Counted from the first letter of the stretch, positions 16,883-26,326 are shown. The stretch is DNA of 64,000 nt from CAVSUZ01 sp963791885 (GCA_963791885.1 CAWBUL010000004.1:496001-560000), one strand, 5' to 3'. The notes: a model not told the origin generated them from the sequence alone. A program made the numbers and translations.

Positions 16883-19800
16883 CGCTCGCGCCGGTTTGCT
16901 TATAGCGCCCTTGAAAGTTCATGGCGCGCTTGGTCGCCTCTACCCGCTCTTGCTCCTCAGCGAGAAGCTCCGGTCCCAACAACTTGTGTAGCCCAGGCCG
17001 CACCAGCCATGCCCGGTTATCCGGGGTTGCGCGCTCGGGCAGTAACCATCCCCCGAGCACCAACGGCTCGACTGCCGCCTGTATGTCCTTCAAGGTCCGC
17101 AACTCTCGGCAGACTGCGATTTTCTGCCGCAGGTTCCCCGCCGACATTCGCTGCGGTTGGTGCCGCAACAAATGGCTGGCGATAACCTTTGTGATGTTCT
17201 CCGTCGATCTCGCTAGCCCCGCATAGAAGATTTGGGCGTGTCCCCACAGGAAGTTCACATACCGCCCAGCACGATAGACTGTGCTTTCCGGGATCACCGT
17301 GGCCTGTCCTCCGTCCAGCAGGTGCAGAACCAGCGCCACCCGCGCGTGCGTGCCGTGCAGCTTGTCCATGAACCCGCGAAATCCAACGCCATTGGTTCGC
17401 CGCCGGCTCTCAGCCTCTCCGAGCGCCCTGGTTTCCCGGATCAACGCTTCTCCCGCAGCGTCTAGGCGGTAGGAGTCGAACGTTCCCAGTGCGAGCAGCC
17501 GCGCCAGCCCGCCATACGCCGCGGTCATGTCAGGCGCCCCACCACCCACGATGGGTGTTTTGGCCGCCTGCATCAGCACGATGCCGAACCGCTGGATCAG
17601 CCCGTCCTTGTCCAACCCGGTGAAATCCGCCAGCCGGTCCTCCTGGATAAACCCCAGAACGGCCAGCGCACAGTTGTCCATCAGCGTGGTCGGGCGCCCC
17701 ATGCGTCCAACTGAGGAAAGACCCCCCTCATACGCCTCCAGATAGAACGCCCGCTCTGCCGCGCCGAGGCCCTTGGTGTAGCGCCCAAACTCGAACCACG
17801 GCGCCAGTTCGTCCCGCGCATAGAACAGACCGCGCGGGTTGTTGGCGATCCATTCCTGCAGCTTCTCCACCGACACGTCGGCCGCCAGGTAAGCTTTTTC
17901 CCCAGGCGGCGTGTTCTTCTGCCCCGCAGGGAGCGCCTTCCACTGCGCCATCGCGACCTTGTGTGCCCTGATGTGCTCCGCGTGGACCTGTTTGATCTGC
18001 CGCGTCACGTGGTCGAACAGCGCCGACTTGCGCTGGCCGCTGTCCCCGATCAGCAGCGTCCACAGAATGGGCGGCGTCCGCCACGACGACCCGGCGTAGG
18101 GCGTCAGTCTGGCGCCCTTGTGCGCCGCGCCTGAGGCCGCCGCCATGAAGGCGGCGCCGAAGCCGCTCAAATCCAGCTGATCACGCTCGGCGGTCTCCCA
18201 GAGCGCCCGCTCGATCACGTCCGGGAACACCCCGCCCGGCCACGCCGGCGGCATCGCCTTTTCCCATGGGTTCATGAACTCGTCGTCTGGCGGCCAGACC
18301 ACCGCATTCAGTGAAGCCGCTCCTGCAGGGGTAGGGCCCCTGACGCTATCCTCCCGCTCCGACTCTCTCGCGCGCGCGGCTTTGTCTGCGGCCGCCAGCG
18401 CCGCTGTCAGTTTGTCCCAGTCAACGTCGAAGCCCAGGCCGATGATCTCGGCTTCGTCCCGTAATTCGGCCAGTGCCTCGTCCCGGAACCGCCCAAGACA
18501 ACGCAACCGTCCCAATTGGTCCCAGTGTCGGTCCTGCAACACGTCGATCAGCCGTTCACGTGCAAGTTCGCCCAGCTCTGGCGCATCGGGGTCGCCGAAT
18601 TCCAACACGACGGGTAGCGGCAGGCCGGCTTTGCGCAGGACCTTTTCCGCCAAGACCTGATCCGCGGGCAGGTATGACTGCCGGTAGATCGCCTTCAGCC
18701 CGGCGAGCCGGACGATCGCGCTGTCACCGCGCGCCTTCATCTCCGCCATCAGCGCGACCACATCGGCGGCGTCATGGGCCAGGATGAATTTCTGACCGCC
18801 GTGCGCCTGCGACTTCACAAACAGTCCGGTCTGCTGCGAGTGCGTGTTGACCTTCCACCATGCCTTGTCAGAGGCCACGACGCCCGAACCGACATTTGGA
18901 TAGTCCGGCTCCAGCGGGTCCGCGCCTGTCCGCGTCCCGCGACCGGCGAACCACGCGTCCATGTTCTCCAGTAGCTCCCAGCCGGTCGCGCTGTGCCTGC
19001 CCGAAGGCAGCGCCTCGTCGAACCAGTATTCATCATCGAGCGGTAGCCGTCCGATCTCTGCCCGCATCAGGACAAGGCGTTCGGCGTCATCCTTCTTCAC
19101 GCCTGCCTTCACCAGCCGCGCAATGTCTTTCGCACCGCGCGCCAGCCTGATTGCTCTGGCCTCCGGCTCCTTCTCGGCTTTCAGCCCCGACCAGACTTCC
19201 GCCACGTGACGCTCTTCGTCATCGGTCAGGTCAGGCAGCGCCCGCGTGTCGAGGCGGGGACCCTCGTGCCACTCGCATCTCCGGGCACCCGGCACGTGTT
19301 CGAGGTAATCGCCGTGGGGGCGGGTCTCCAGCACCGCATTCGCCTCGAACGCCAGCCAATACCCAACGCCGGACGCTGCCTGGTCGATCGCCGAACGCTT
19401 CAGAAGAGAACCCGCGGCCGACAGGTTGACCCAGCCGAACCCGGCCAGGAGCAGCCGGTCGAACAGCGCCTTGACGTAGCGCGCCAGGTCACCGCCATCG
19501 TGGACGATGACATAGAGATGCGTCCCACCGCCCGGTGTGATCACGCCGGTGCGCTTGTCCCGGATGCCGGTCGAGACGCTCGGCCGCTCCAGGAAGCCGA
19601 TCGTGTTCCATCGCGGATCAATCGCCGCCAGCACCTTGCGCAGACCGCCGGCCTGTTTGATCCGTTCGCGCACTGCGTCGGGCAGGTCCTTAATATCGAA
19701 ATCAATGATCAGCAGCGCTGGCTTGCCCGACGCGTAGCGGATGCAATGCTTGCCGCGATACAGCGGCCCGCTGCCGGCCAGGGCACGCTCCGCCTCGGGC

Positions 19801-20288
19801 AGCGCCCGCCATCTGGGTTTGATGATCATCCGGCGCATCGACGCACCATCGGGCAGCCGGCCCGGCATGAACGCCTGATTCTCGGGGCAAGCGGTCAGCA
19901 GTGCCGCCAGGCTGGCGATCGGCTTGTCACGGGGTAGGGTCACCCGAACCAGCCGGCCAAAGCCGGTTCCGACCGTGCTTTGGTCCTTCTCGATCGTCTT
20001 TCCGTCGTGCGTTGACCGGTAAGCTTTGGTCAGCCGGCGGTTCCAGTTTTCCACCACGACCAGCTCGACATCGCCGTCACCATGGAAGCCTCGCGCCTGG
20101 TCCGCCGCGTGTTTCTCGGCAAACTCCTGCGGTCCAATCTGCATGGCGGCCTTTGCATTGCGGGCAGCCTGCGCGTCGATCTGCGCGTTGAACTCGTCGA
20201 GCGACACCTCGGTAACGCTGGTGTCGTCACCGTTAGCGCCACCGTCAGCAACAACCGCATCGTCCTGCCCGTCAGGCCTGCCCTGCAC
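16875..20288 (-). CDS. DUF3987 primase/helicase-like protein of an integrative element
   Basis: A 1137-residue protein starting at a GTG (20288) with GGGGAG upstream; an in-frame stop lies a little further up. Residues about 90-340 look like a primase/polymerase module: an IIDFDIKDLPDAV acidic motif, GGGTHLYVIVHDGGD, and LSAAGSLLKRSAIDQ. A linker of about 300 residues follows. Residues about 690-1060 match DUF3987: IGDSGQRKS in Walker A position (about 746) and FYARDELAPWFE as the acidic motif. Such proteins are replication or mobilisation genes of phage-like islands and plasmids. It is the longest gene of the putative island and is transcribed in the same direction as the methyltransferase and integrase. 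Confidence 0.85.
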   Translation of the reverse strand: MQGRPDGQDDAVVADGGANGDDTSVTEVSLDEFNAQIDAQAARNAKAAMQIGPQEFAEKHAADQARGFHGDGDVELVVVENWNRRLTKAYRSTHDGKTIEKDQSTVGTGFGRLVRVTLPRDKPIASLAALLTACPENQAFMPGRLPDGASMRRMIIKPRWRALPEAERALAGSGPLYRGKHCIRYASGKPALLIIDFDIKDLPDAVRERIKQAGGLRKVLAAIDPRWNTIGFLERPSVSTGIRDKRTGVITPGGGTHLYVIVHDGGDLARYVKALFDRLLLAGFGWVNLSAAGSLLKRSAIDQAASGVGYWLAFEANAVLETRPHGDYLEHVPGARRCEWHEGPRLDTRALPDLTDDEERHVAEVWSGLKAEKEPEARAIRLARGAKDIARLVKAGVKKDDAERLVLMRAEIGRLPLDDEYWFDEALPSGRHSATGWELLENMDAWFAGRGTRTGADPLEPDYPNVGSGVVASDKAWWKVNTHSQQTGLFVKSQAHGGQKFILAHDAADVVALMAEMKARGDSAIVRLAGLKAIYRQSYLPADQVLAEKVLRKAGLPLPVVLEFGDPDAPELGELARERLIDVLQDRHWDQLGRLRCLGRFRDEALAELRDEAEIIGLGFDVDWDKLTAALAAADKAARARESEREDSVRGPTPAGAASLNAVVWPPDDEFMNPWEKAMPPAWPGGVFPDVIERALWETAERDQLDLSGFGAAFMAAASGAAHKGARLTPYAGSSWRTPPILWTLLIGDSGQRKSALFDHVTRQIKQVHAEHIRAHKVAMAQWKALPAGQKNTPPGEKAYLAADVSVEKLQEWIANNPRGLFYARDELAPWFEFGRYTKGLGAAERAFYLEAYEGGLSSVGRMGRPTTLMDNCALAVLGFIQEDRLADFTGLDKDGLIQRFGIVLMQAAKTPIVGGGAPDMTAAYGGLARLLALGTFDSYRLDAAGEALIRETRALGEAESRRRTNGVGFRGFMDKLHGTHARVALVLHLLDGGQATVIPESTVYRAGRYVNFLWGHAQIFYAGLARSTENITKVIASHLLRHQPQRMSAGNLRQKIAVCRELRTLKDIQAAVEPLVLGGWLLPERATPDNRAWLVRPGLHKLLGPELLAEEQERVEATKRAMNFQGRYKQTGASVR

Positions 20289-20596
20289 ATCGTCCTGCTC
20301 CCCGGCTTCTCCTGATCCTGGTCCTGACCCGCGAAGCCCTCAGCGGCCTTCTGGGCCCCGACATGGACCTGTTCATCGTGTCTGTCGGCGCTGGCGCCCC
20401 AGTTGCCCCCGTCGGCTCCGTTGACAGTGCCGGCGCCTGGCACGGCAACCCTGTCACGCGAACTTTCCTGGATTTCCACTACCCCTGCGCTAACTGTCCC
20501 GGCGAGGTTCTGCTGTCGCAACGCGAGCCTCCTCTTGTGTGTGTTTGTGGTCAGAATGTTTAGGCCGGCGGAGGACCCCTCCGCCGGTCTTTCGTT
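20289..20596. other. leader region of the DUF3987 gene
   Basis: About 300 bp with no convincing gene. It contains the hairpin at 20565-20587 and probably the promoter of the DUF3987 gene, because the hairpin would stop transcription from the gene upstream. Confidence 0.45.
20565..20587 (-). terminator. strong hairpin after the 100-aa gene
   Basis: A perfect 10-bp GC stem (CCGGCGGAGG, 20565-20574, with 20578-20587) and a 3-base loop. It lies ten bases past the stop codon of the gene at 20597-20899. The tail on the minus strand is not T-rich; on the plus strand TCTTTCGTTT follows. It probably works as a terminator or a processing barrier between that gene and the DUF3987 gene. Confidence 0.65.
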
Positions 20597-20899
20597 TCAC
20601 TTGGAACGGTTAGACAAGACGGCCTCCAGCTGGGCGGCGACGTGGTCCCGATGAGCGGCCGGCGGCCGATAATCCCGTCTGAGAAACGGCGGCACGTCGT
20701 CCAGCTCGGTGCCGAACGGCCGCTTGTGCCGGGCGCGCAGGCGCAGGAGTTTTTTGAACCGGGTGAGGTCGTCGCGCTCGATCATCCTGGGACCACCGAT
20801 CTCGAGGATCTGCGGCCCGCTCCGATCACGCGCGAGCGTCTCGGTGTGCCGCCCCTCGACGGTTGCCGTTGCGGTGTGTCGTGGGGTGATCCTCGGCAT
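20597..20899 (-). CDS. small basic hypothetical protein, 100 aa
   Basis: A 100-residue basic protein (MPRITPRHTATATVEGRHTE) with a clear ribosome-binding site (AAAGGA before the ATG). The middle has an RDRSGPQILEIGGPRM strand and an LTRFKKLLRLRARHKRP helix. I do not recognise the family. It lies between the methyltransferase and the DUF3987 gene, all on the minus strand, and is followed by a strong hairpin. An accessory role in the island is likely but unproven. Confidence 0.6.
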   Translation of the reverse strand: MPRITPRHTATATVEGRHTETLARDRSGPQILEIGGPRMIERDDLTRFKKLLRLRARHKRPFGTELDDVPPFLRRDYRPPAAHRDHVAAQLEAVLSNRSK

Positions 20900-20967
20900 G
20901 GTGTTCCTTTCAGGTGACAGTTCGGCCGCTCAGGGGTGCTGTGTGGTCATCCTGGTTCTCCCCTCGA

Positions 20968-21537
20968 TCATGGTGCAAGCCAGTCGATCTCGACCGGTGC
21001 TGTCGGCGCGCGCCCGGGGCGGAACACGATCCAACAGTAATCGGTGCTGCCGGAATGCCGCTCGTTCTCGCCGAAGAGTTCGATGAGATCACCCGGCGGC
21101 ATCGACGGCCGGCGCGAATGAATAAGCACCCGGTCGCACCAGTGCCGGTCGAATAAGTGGCGACGACCTTGCGAGCACAGGAACTGGATCGGCACGATCA
21201 CCGCGATGGTCCCATCGGGAACGACGTATTGCAGGGCATGCACCAGGATTTTTTCCGCCTGGCGGTAGGGCGGGTTCGTGACGAGGTTCTCGTGCGTGCG
21301 CGTGTCGGCGAAGAAATCGACGATCGGAAACCGTCCGTTGGCGCGATCGACAATGTCGGCGCCCGTGGCGACGAGGCCGCGGCACTGTGCCGTGTCCACG
21401 ATCGTCCCAGCACCGCAGCACGGGTCGTGGATCGCGCCGACAAAGGTGATGGTGTCGAAGAGATTATCGACGCACCAGTTCGGCTCGCGGTAGTAGTCGT
21501 GGCGGATGCGGGCATAGCCGGAGTGACGCGCCGCCAC
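20968..21537 (-). CDS. small DNA adenine methyltransferase-like protein
   Basis: A 189-residue protein from a GTG start preceded by GAGG. It has SAM-binding motif I (IHDPCCGAGTIVDTA, about 37-51), an acidic ATGADIVDR (motif II region) and catalytic motif IV TNPPYRQAEK (about 88). It then shows the hydrophobic IAVIVPIQFLCS strand and WIVFRPGRAP. NPPY marks the N6-adenine/N4-cytosine class. At 189 residues it lacks a separate target-recognition domain, like other phage and island orphan methyltransferases. No restriction gene is adjacent, so protection or regulation of the element is more likely than a restriction system. Confidence 0.82.
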   Translation of the reverse strand: MAARHSGYARIRHDYYREPNWCVDNLFDTITFVGAIHDPCCGAGTIVDTAQCRGLVATGADIVDRANGRFPIVDFFADTRTHENLVTNPPYRQAEKILVHALQYVVPDGTIAVIVPIQFLCSQGRRHLFDRHWCDRVLIHSRRPSMPPGDLIELFGENERHSGSTDYCWIVFRPGRAPTAPVEIDWLAP

Positions 21538-21544
21538 CGTCGCC

Positions 21545-21787
21545 TCAATCCACCGGTAGGCCGAGGCGCGCGCGCAGCTCGCGCCTCGTCAGCTTCGGGC
21601 GTTGCAGCAGCTGCGCGTGCGGCGGTGCCAGCGCTGACGTAGGCGACGGAGGAGGTTTTCGACGGTGTTTATGCTTTCGGCTTCGGCCGTGTGGTCGCGG
21701 TTGCAACTGCACCGGTTCTAATGGCGCTGAGAGTGGGGTCCAGTCAGCCGGCAATATCTGACGGATCAGATTGCTGGACCGCTGCAC
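21545..21787 (-). CDS. possible small proline/arginine-rich ORF
   Basis: A GTG-started frame of 80 codons lies between the excisionase-like gene and the methyltransferase, with 7 bp to the latter. It has a helical start (QRSSNLIRQILPADWTPLS), then a proline/arginine/histidine-rich middle and an LTRRELRARLGLP end. No clear Shine-Dalgarno is seen, and the composition could be a by-product of high GC. It may be real because of tight spacing within a minus-strand gene series. Confidence 0.35.
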   Translation of the reverse strand: MQRSSNLIRQILPADWTPLSAPLEPVQLQPRPHGRSRKHKHRRKPPPSPTSALAPPHAQLLQRPKLTRRELRARLGLPVD

Positions 21788-21837
21788 GACGATGCGCTCG
21801 CCCTGGTCTGCGGTCAGATGTCGGGGAGGTGCATGAT

Positions 21838-22158
21838 TTAACCTGATCGACGCGTGCTCCCAGACATCTGCCGCGGCGCCGATGCCAGAACACGCGCGGC
21901 GTGAGCATCGATGTCGGCATCCGTGTAACTCGCGGACCGCCCGATCTTGAGATAGGGGACCGGCATGCGCTCCAGCGTCTTGGGCGCGACTGGCACGCCC
22001 AGCAAGTTCGACAGCCGGGCTGCCGCCTCACGACGAGGCATGCGCCGCGACGGTGCGGCAGCCTTCGGTGACGATGGCTGGCCCGCGGGCGGCAGTTGGC
22101 TCACGCTCGGTTGGTTCGCGTGAACTGGCTGCCGTCTGATGTTTGTTCCATTGGGCAT
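21838..22158 (-). CDS. excisionase-like helix-turn-helix protein
   Basis: A 106-residue protein. The N-terminal 45 residues are low-complexity. The C-terminal part (RREAAARLSNLLG, PKTLERMPVPYLKIGR, YTDADIDAHAARVL) has the layout of an AlpA/Xis-type winged HTH: helix, turn, helix, then a beta hairpin and a last helix. Such proteins act as directionality factors for tyrosine integrases or as regulators of island genes. It lies 115 bp from the integrase gene in the same direction, which fits that role. Confidence 0.72.
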   Translation of the reverse strand: MPNGTNIRRQPVHANQPSVSQLPPAGQPSSPKAAAPSRRMPRREAAARLSNLLGVPVAPKTLERMPVPYLKIGRSASYTDADIDAHAARVLASAPRQMSGSTRRSG

Positions 22159-22273
22159 CGTGTCCTTTGTTTCTCAACGCAGCACTGAACACGACAAAAG
22201 CACCCAAACACGGCGCAAAACAAACGCTCAATTCATCAGATTGGTATTGAGCGACGCGGGCTTCTCTGGCGGG

Positions 22274-24184
22274 TTATTCCCCCGGCGGCTCCTTCTTATT
22301 CCAGCGGCGCATCGCGTCAGCCAACGTGTGTTCCCAGTCCTTGGGTAGTCGCGGCCGTTCGTAGACGAAATGCTGTCGGTTCCGTTCGCGGATCCGCTCA
22401 ATGAGCCGGATCTCGAAGACTTCGGCGAAAACCAACAAGAACTGCTCGACGGCGCGGCGGTCCGCGGGGCGGGCGATCTTTGGCAATGTTTCTGCTACCG
22501 CGTCCGCGAACCCGGCTACATTGCCAGCCATGAAGTCCACCAGTGCGCCAATGTAGATATCAAGTGGCCGGCCGCCGCCTGGGTTCTTCTCTACTTTCTC
22601 TTCGGCTGGAGCCGGCGTTTCACCGGCCACGGCGGCCTCGATGCGCACCAGCCGGCGCAGCATATCCCGGCCCGCATCAGCAGGGGTCTCGCCCTCGATC
22701 GCCCGGACGATGACTTCGGAGAGCGCAGGCGCAGCCGAACCGGCACTGTTGTCGTCAGCCTCTCCCGCCGAGCCTTGGAGGGTTTGCGTCTTGGGCGGCA
22801 TCGGGGACACGCCGGCAGCGTTGGCGATGCCAGGCAGCTCCAGGATGTCGGCGGTCTGGTCCGGGTTACGAGGGCCACCGATCGCGGTATCGAGGAACGT
22901 GCTCCAGGCATGCATCAGCCTGACCCGCTCCAGCCATCTCAAGGACAGATTGTAGGTTCTGGTGACCTTGTTGCGGCTGCCGCTTGCCCGATGGTTCAGG
23001 CTCAGGTCGAGGACGCCATCGTCGAAGCCGGCTTCTGCCATGAGGGTGGCGAAGCTTCTTCTGAAATCGTGGATGACCCATCCCACAACGCCGCTCTGCC
23101 GGTCCAGCCACAGCTTGGCGCCGTTCCAGCTGACATAGGGTTTCTTGCCATTGCTCTTGGGCGCCGGAAACACCGGCTGTTCCGACGGAGGCGTGCCACC
23201 GGCCGCCCAACGACGGCGCTGAAGGATCGCCAGGGCGTGCGCGTTCAGCGGAAATCTGTGTGGCGCGCCGTTCTTCGACGTTGGCATTTCCCACACGCGG
23301 GCGGCCATATCCACATCGTGCCAGCGCATCTGGCCGACCTCGTTCTCTCGGGCCGGCACCGAGATGAGGAACTGCACGACATCCCCAGTCACAGTCACCG
23401 GATGCGACGCAGCGGCGTGCCAAATCGCGGCCACTTCAGCAGCACTCAGCACGCGCTCGCGTGGCGCCACCGGCTTCGGCCGCTCGTGGCGGCTCAGCAG
23501 AAGGGTCGGCGACACAGCGCCCGCTCCTTCGTTGCGTAGCGCCCAGACCAGGAACCTGTGCAGCGCGGCGAACCGGGCCCGCTGCGATCCGGCGGGGCAT
23601 CGCGCCATCGCCGCTTCGACCATTGCCGTGGTGACCAAGGCAGGTGGCGCATCCACCATGCCGACGCTGGCGAGCGCCCTGTAGGCGTGGCCCACCTCGT
23701 CCCGGGCGTGCCGCGTGCTCAGCCTGCGCACCGCCAGGAGTGCTCCATAGGCCGTCAGTGCCTCCCGGCAGCTAAGCCTTGCCTGCGCGGCGCGGGCCCG
23801 CTCGCGGCGCCTCTGAGCCGCGGCGCGACGGTCCTCGGCGGGGTCCTCGCCAGCCAGCACCCGGGCCTTCAGCCTGACCGTCTCGTCCATCGCTTCGGGC
23901 AGCGAGTGCGACGCGGTCGAGCCGATCTTGACGGTCCGCGGCGCCCAGCGTTTTCCGTTTGGGGCCAAACCCCGCGGTTGATACCGCACCATCCAACTGG
24001 CTGGCCCCTGGGCCGGAACTACCAGGTCCAGGCCGGGCATTACACGACGCACCAGCCGCCCCTCCTTGGGTCGTGCGTCGGCTTTCAGCCACTTCGCGAT
24101 CACGCTCGCAGTCACCTGATCCCGAGTACCAGCCCGCTCTTTCTTCCCCCTCACGGCCAGTCCATTTGCCCACGCGTTGCCCAC
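22274..24184 (-). CDS. tyrosine-type site-specific integrase with C-terminal extension
   Basis: A 636-residue protein. The N-terminal DUF4102-like arm-binding part (about 30-120: RPKEGRLVRRVMPGLDLVV) is followed by a SAM-like core-binding domain (about 135-240). The catalytic domain (about 250-420) carries Arg in PARENEVGQMRW, Lys in MPTSKNGAPHRF, HDFRRS, the second His in LSLNHRAS and Tyr in RTYNLSL. About 190 extra residues follow, which P4-type integrases of about 400 residues lack. It sits at the island edge, 111 bp from the chromosomal ubiH-like gene, the usual place for an integrase beside its attachment site. Confidence 0.9.
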   Translation of the reverse strand: MGNAWANGLAVRGKKERAGTRDQVTASVIAKWLKADARPKEGRLVRRVMPGLDLVVPAQGPASWMVRYQPRGLAPNGKRWAPRTVKIGSTASHSLPEAMDETVRLKARVLAGEDPAEDRRAAAQRRRERARAAQARLSCREALTAYGALLAVRRLSTRHARDEVGHAYRALASVGMVDAPPALVTTAMVEAAMARCPAGSQRARFAALHRFLVWALRNEGAGAVSPTLLLSRHERPKPVAPRERVLSAAEVAAIWHAAASHPVTVTGDVVQFLISVPARENEVGQMRWHDVDMAARVWEMPTSKNGAPHRFPLNAHALAILQRRRWAAGGTPPSEQPVFPAPKSNGKKPYVSWNGAKLWLDRQSGVVGWVIHDFRRSFATLMAEAGFDDGVLDLSLNHRASGSRNKVTRTYNLSLRWLERVRLMHAWSTFLDTAIGGPRNPDQTADILELPGIANAAGVSPMPPKTQTLQGSAGEADDNSAGSAAPALSEVIVRAIEGETPADAGRDMLRRLVRIEAAVAGETPAPAEEKVEKNPGGGRPLDIYIGALVDFMAGNVAGFADAVAETLPKIARPADRRAVEQFLLVFAEVFEIRLIERIRERNRQHFVYERPRLPKDWEHTLADAMRRWNKKEPPGE

Positions 24185-24260
24185 GCACTTAGATAGGTAT
24201 GTCGGGCCGCGTCAATCCACTTCGCTCTAAGTTGCTCCGTGTTTTCCCTTGCCCCTGTCT

Positions 24261-24279
24261 AGGTTTTTTGAAAAAACCT
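24261..24279. terminator. AT-rich palindrome between the ubiH-like gene and the island
   Basis: AGGTTTTTT, G, then AAAAAACCT form a perfect short palindrome 17 bp past the stop of the ubiH-like gene. It may act as a bidirectional terminator. Because it lies between chromosomal gene and integrase, the attachment site is probably in 24185-24295, but I could not find a second copy by eye. Confidence 0.4.
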
Positions 24280-24295
24280 CAGACGTATCAGAAGG

Positions 24296-25501
24296 CTAAC
24301 GACCCCCCATCGCCTGGCGCATGAACAGCCGCTTCAGCGGCGGCGTGCGATTGACCGCGGCGATGCCCATGCCCCGGGCCAGGCGAAGCAGGGGATTGTC
24401 GTTGCTGAAGAGACGATCCAGCCCGTCCGTGGCGGCGAGCATCGCCAGGTTGTCCGTGCGCCGCGCGCGCTGATAGCGGGCGAGCAGGGCAGGCGCACCG
24501 GGATCGGCGCCAGCGTGGTGCGCCGCGATTACGAAATCCGCCAGCGCAATGGCATCGCGGAAGCCGAGATTGAGCCCCTGACCGGCGATGGGGTGGATAC
24601 CGTGCGCGGCGTCGCCCACCAACGCGAGGCGCTCGCCGGTGTAGCGATGCGCCAGCATGGCCGAAAGCGGATAGCGCCAGCGGCGGCCGACGGGCCTCAG
24701 CGTGCCGAGATGATCGCCCAGGCGTCGCGCGATCTCGCGAGCGAAGCGATGATCATCCAGCGTCAGCATACGTTCGGCGATGTCGGCGCGTTCGGTCCAG
24801 ACGATGGCAGAGATGTTTGCGCCCGCCTCGGACGGTGCCATCGGCAATTGCGCGAAGGGACCGCCCGGCAGGAAGTGCTCGAGCGCGACGTTGTTGTGCG
24901 GCCGTTCGTGAGCGACGGCGCAGACGATGCTGGTCTGGCGATAGGGGATGCGTGTGACCGGGATGCCGGCTTGTTCCCGCATCGGCGAATTCCGTCCTTC
25001 AGCGGCGATCACCAGCCGGCAGGCGATGTTTTCACCTGAACCTAGGTGCACTGTCGCGCCATCCGGCCTGCGTTCCACGTCCGCTTCGGCCGGAGCGAAG
25101 ACGCGCAGTGCCGGCAGCGCGTGCAGATGGGCGTTCAGTGCGACGCGCAGGTTGCGCGCCTCCGTCATCCAGCCGAACGGCGCGGCAGAGGGACCAAGAT
25201 CCGCCGTGTCGAAATGCAGATGCAGACGGGATGGCGCCCGGCCGAGCCGTCCATCGCTGACGCGGATCTGCTCGATGGGACAGGACGGTTCGGGCAGCTT
25301 GTCCCAAAGCCCGGACTCTTGGAGCAGGGGAAGAGAGCCGGCGGCGATGGCGTAGGCTCGGCCGTCGAATGCTGGATGCTCCATCGGCGGCAACGGCGCG
25401 CGATCGATGACTGCGGCGGGAACGCCGGCAGCGGCCAGACGGCACGCCAAAGTGCCGCCGACAGGCCCGGCGCCGATGATGCAGACTTCGGTTGAGATCA
25501 C
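24296..25501 (-). CDS. UbiH/UbiF/COQ6-family FAD-dependent hydroxylase
   Basis: About 401 residues from a GTG start (25501) that gives ISTEVCIIGAGPVGG; a TTG at 25537 would only add a non-conserved leader. The N-terminal Rossmann FAD motif (GAGPVGGTLACRLAAAG), the middle IAAEGRNSPMREQAG motif and the second FAD motif LVGDAAHGIHPIAGQGLNLG are all present. Members add hydroxyls to the ubiquinone ring using NAD(P)H or another donor and O2. Which ring position is acted on cannot be told. The 3' end abuts the integrative element but is complete. Confidence 0.9.
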   Translation of the reverse strand: MISTEVCIIGAGPVGGTLACRLAAAGVPAAVIDRAPLPPMEHPAFDGRAYAIAAGSLPLLQESGLWDKLPEPSCPIEQIRVSDGRLGRAPSRLHLHFDTADLGPSAAPFGWMTEARNLRVALNAHLHALPALRVFAPAEADVERRPDGATVHLGSGENIACRLVIAAEGRNSPMREQAGIPVTRIPYRQTSIVCAVAHERPHNNVALEHFLPGGPFAQLPMAPSEAGANISAIVWTERADIAERMLTLDDHRFAREIARRLGDHLGTLRPVGRRWRYPLSAMLAHRYTGERLALVGDAAHGIHPIAGQGLNLGFRDAIALADFVIAAHHAGADPGAPALLARYQRARRTDNLAMLAATDGLDRLFSNDNPLLRLARGMGIAAVNRTPPLKRLFMRQAMGGR

Positions 25502-25609
25502 GCCCGATGTTCTGCGTCTGAGCCGACCCGTGGTCAAACAGCCTCGGCTATCTCGACCTCGCGTTCGATTTATGCGCGGAGATTCCGCTTGGCCTCGTGT
25601 GGCAGAATT

Positions 25610-26326
25610 TCAGGCAGGTGCACTGATCACCCCATACACGTCGCCCTCCAGCACCAGGCTCGTCAAAGGGCCGCCAAACACCGCGCCGGTGTCGATGCCG
25701 ACCCGGTTGGGGCGGACCGTCACCCGCCTCTCCGGCGTATGTCCGTGCACCACGACCGCGCCGAACGGTTGGTCCGTGTAGAGAAACGGCTGACGGATGC
25801 GGAGCAGGTCGGTGGCAGACTGGTCCTCCAGCGGAATACCGGGGCGGATGCCGGCGTGCACGAACAGGTAGCCGCCCTCGCGATGCCACAGCGGCAGGTG
25901 CTGCATCCAGGCGCGATGCGTCGCAGGAACGGCCTTCCAGGCCTCACGCGGGCCGTCCGGGTCCAGCCCATAGCTTTCCAGCGTGGCGTGCCCGCCCTGG
26001 TACAGCCAGTCGGTGCCAGCGGCGCGCTCTCCGCCAAGAGCCTCCAGCATCGTGTGCTCGTGGTTGCCCAAAAGATTGATGGCCGGCAGCCCGTGGATCG
26101 GCGGGCCAGCAGACAGCAGACCGACCACGCCGGCGCTGTCCGGCCCACGGTCCACATAATCGCCGATATGGATCAACAGCGGATTCTCGATCGGTCGGGC
26201 AGCCAGATCGTCCGCAATCAAGGCGTGCAGCGCGCGAAGCTGATCGGCGCAGCCATGGATATCGCCGACGGCGTAGATCCGCCGCCCCGGCGGCAGGCTT
26301 GCAGGCGCGGCACTGAGTGTCAGCAT
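25610..26326 (-). CDS. metallophosphoesterase (Ser/Thr phosphatase / Ap4A hydrolase type)
   Basis: A 238-residue protein with every metal-binding motif of the calcineurin-like family in order: GDIHG (about 22), GDYVDRGPDS (about 54), GNHEHTMLEAL (about 87), the His in FVHAGIRPG (about 154), and VHGHTPE (about 195). The length fits bacterial PrpA-type protein phosphatases or symmetrical diadenosine tetraphosphatases. It is transcribed divergently from the glycerophosphodiesterase gene with only 26 bp between the starts, so their promoters must overlap the other gene's 5' end. Confidence 0.9.
   Translation of the reverse strand: MLTLSAAPASLPPGRRIYAVGDIHGCADQLRALHALIADDLAARPIENPLLIHIGDYVDRGPDSAGVVGLLSAGPPIHGLPAINLLGNHEHTMLEALGGERAAGTDWLYQGGHATLESYGLDPDGPREAWKAVPATHRAWMQHLPLWHREGGYLFVHAGIRPGIPLEDQSATDLLRIRQPFLYTDQPFGAVVVHGHTPERRVTVRPNRVGIDTGAVFGGPLTSLVLEGDVYGVISAPA

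Noticed and set aside
20597..21537. Restriction-modification system around the methyltransferase
   Set aside because: The neighbouring 100-aa gene has no nuclease motif and no restriction gene is adjacent.
24185..24295. Attachment site of the integrative element
   Set aside because: The position is plausible, but no second copy could be found by eye elsewhere in the window, so no att pair is reported.
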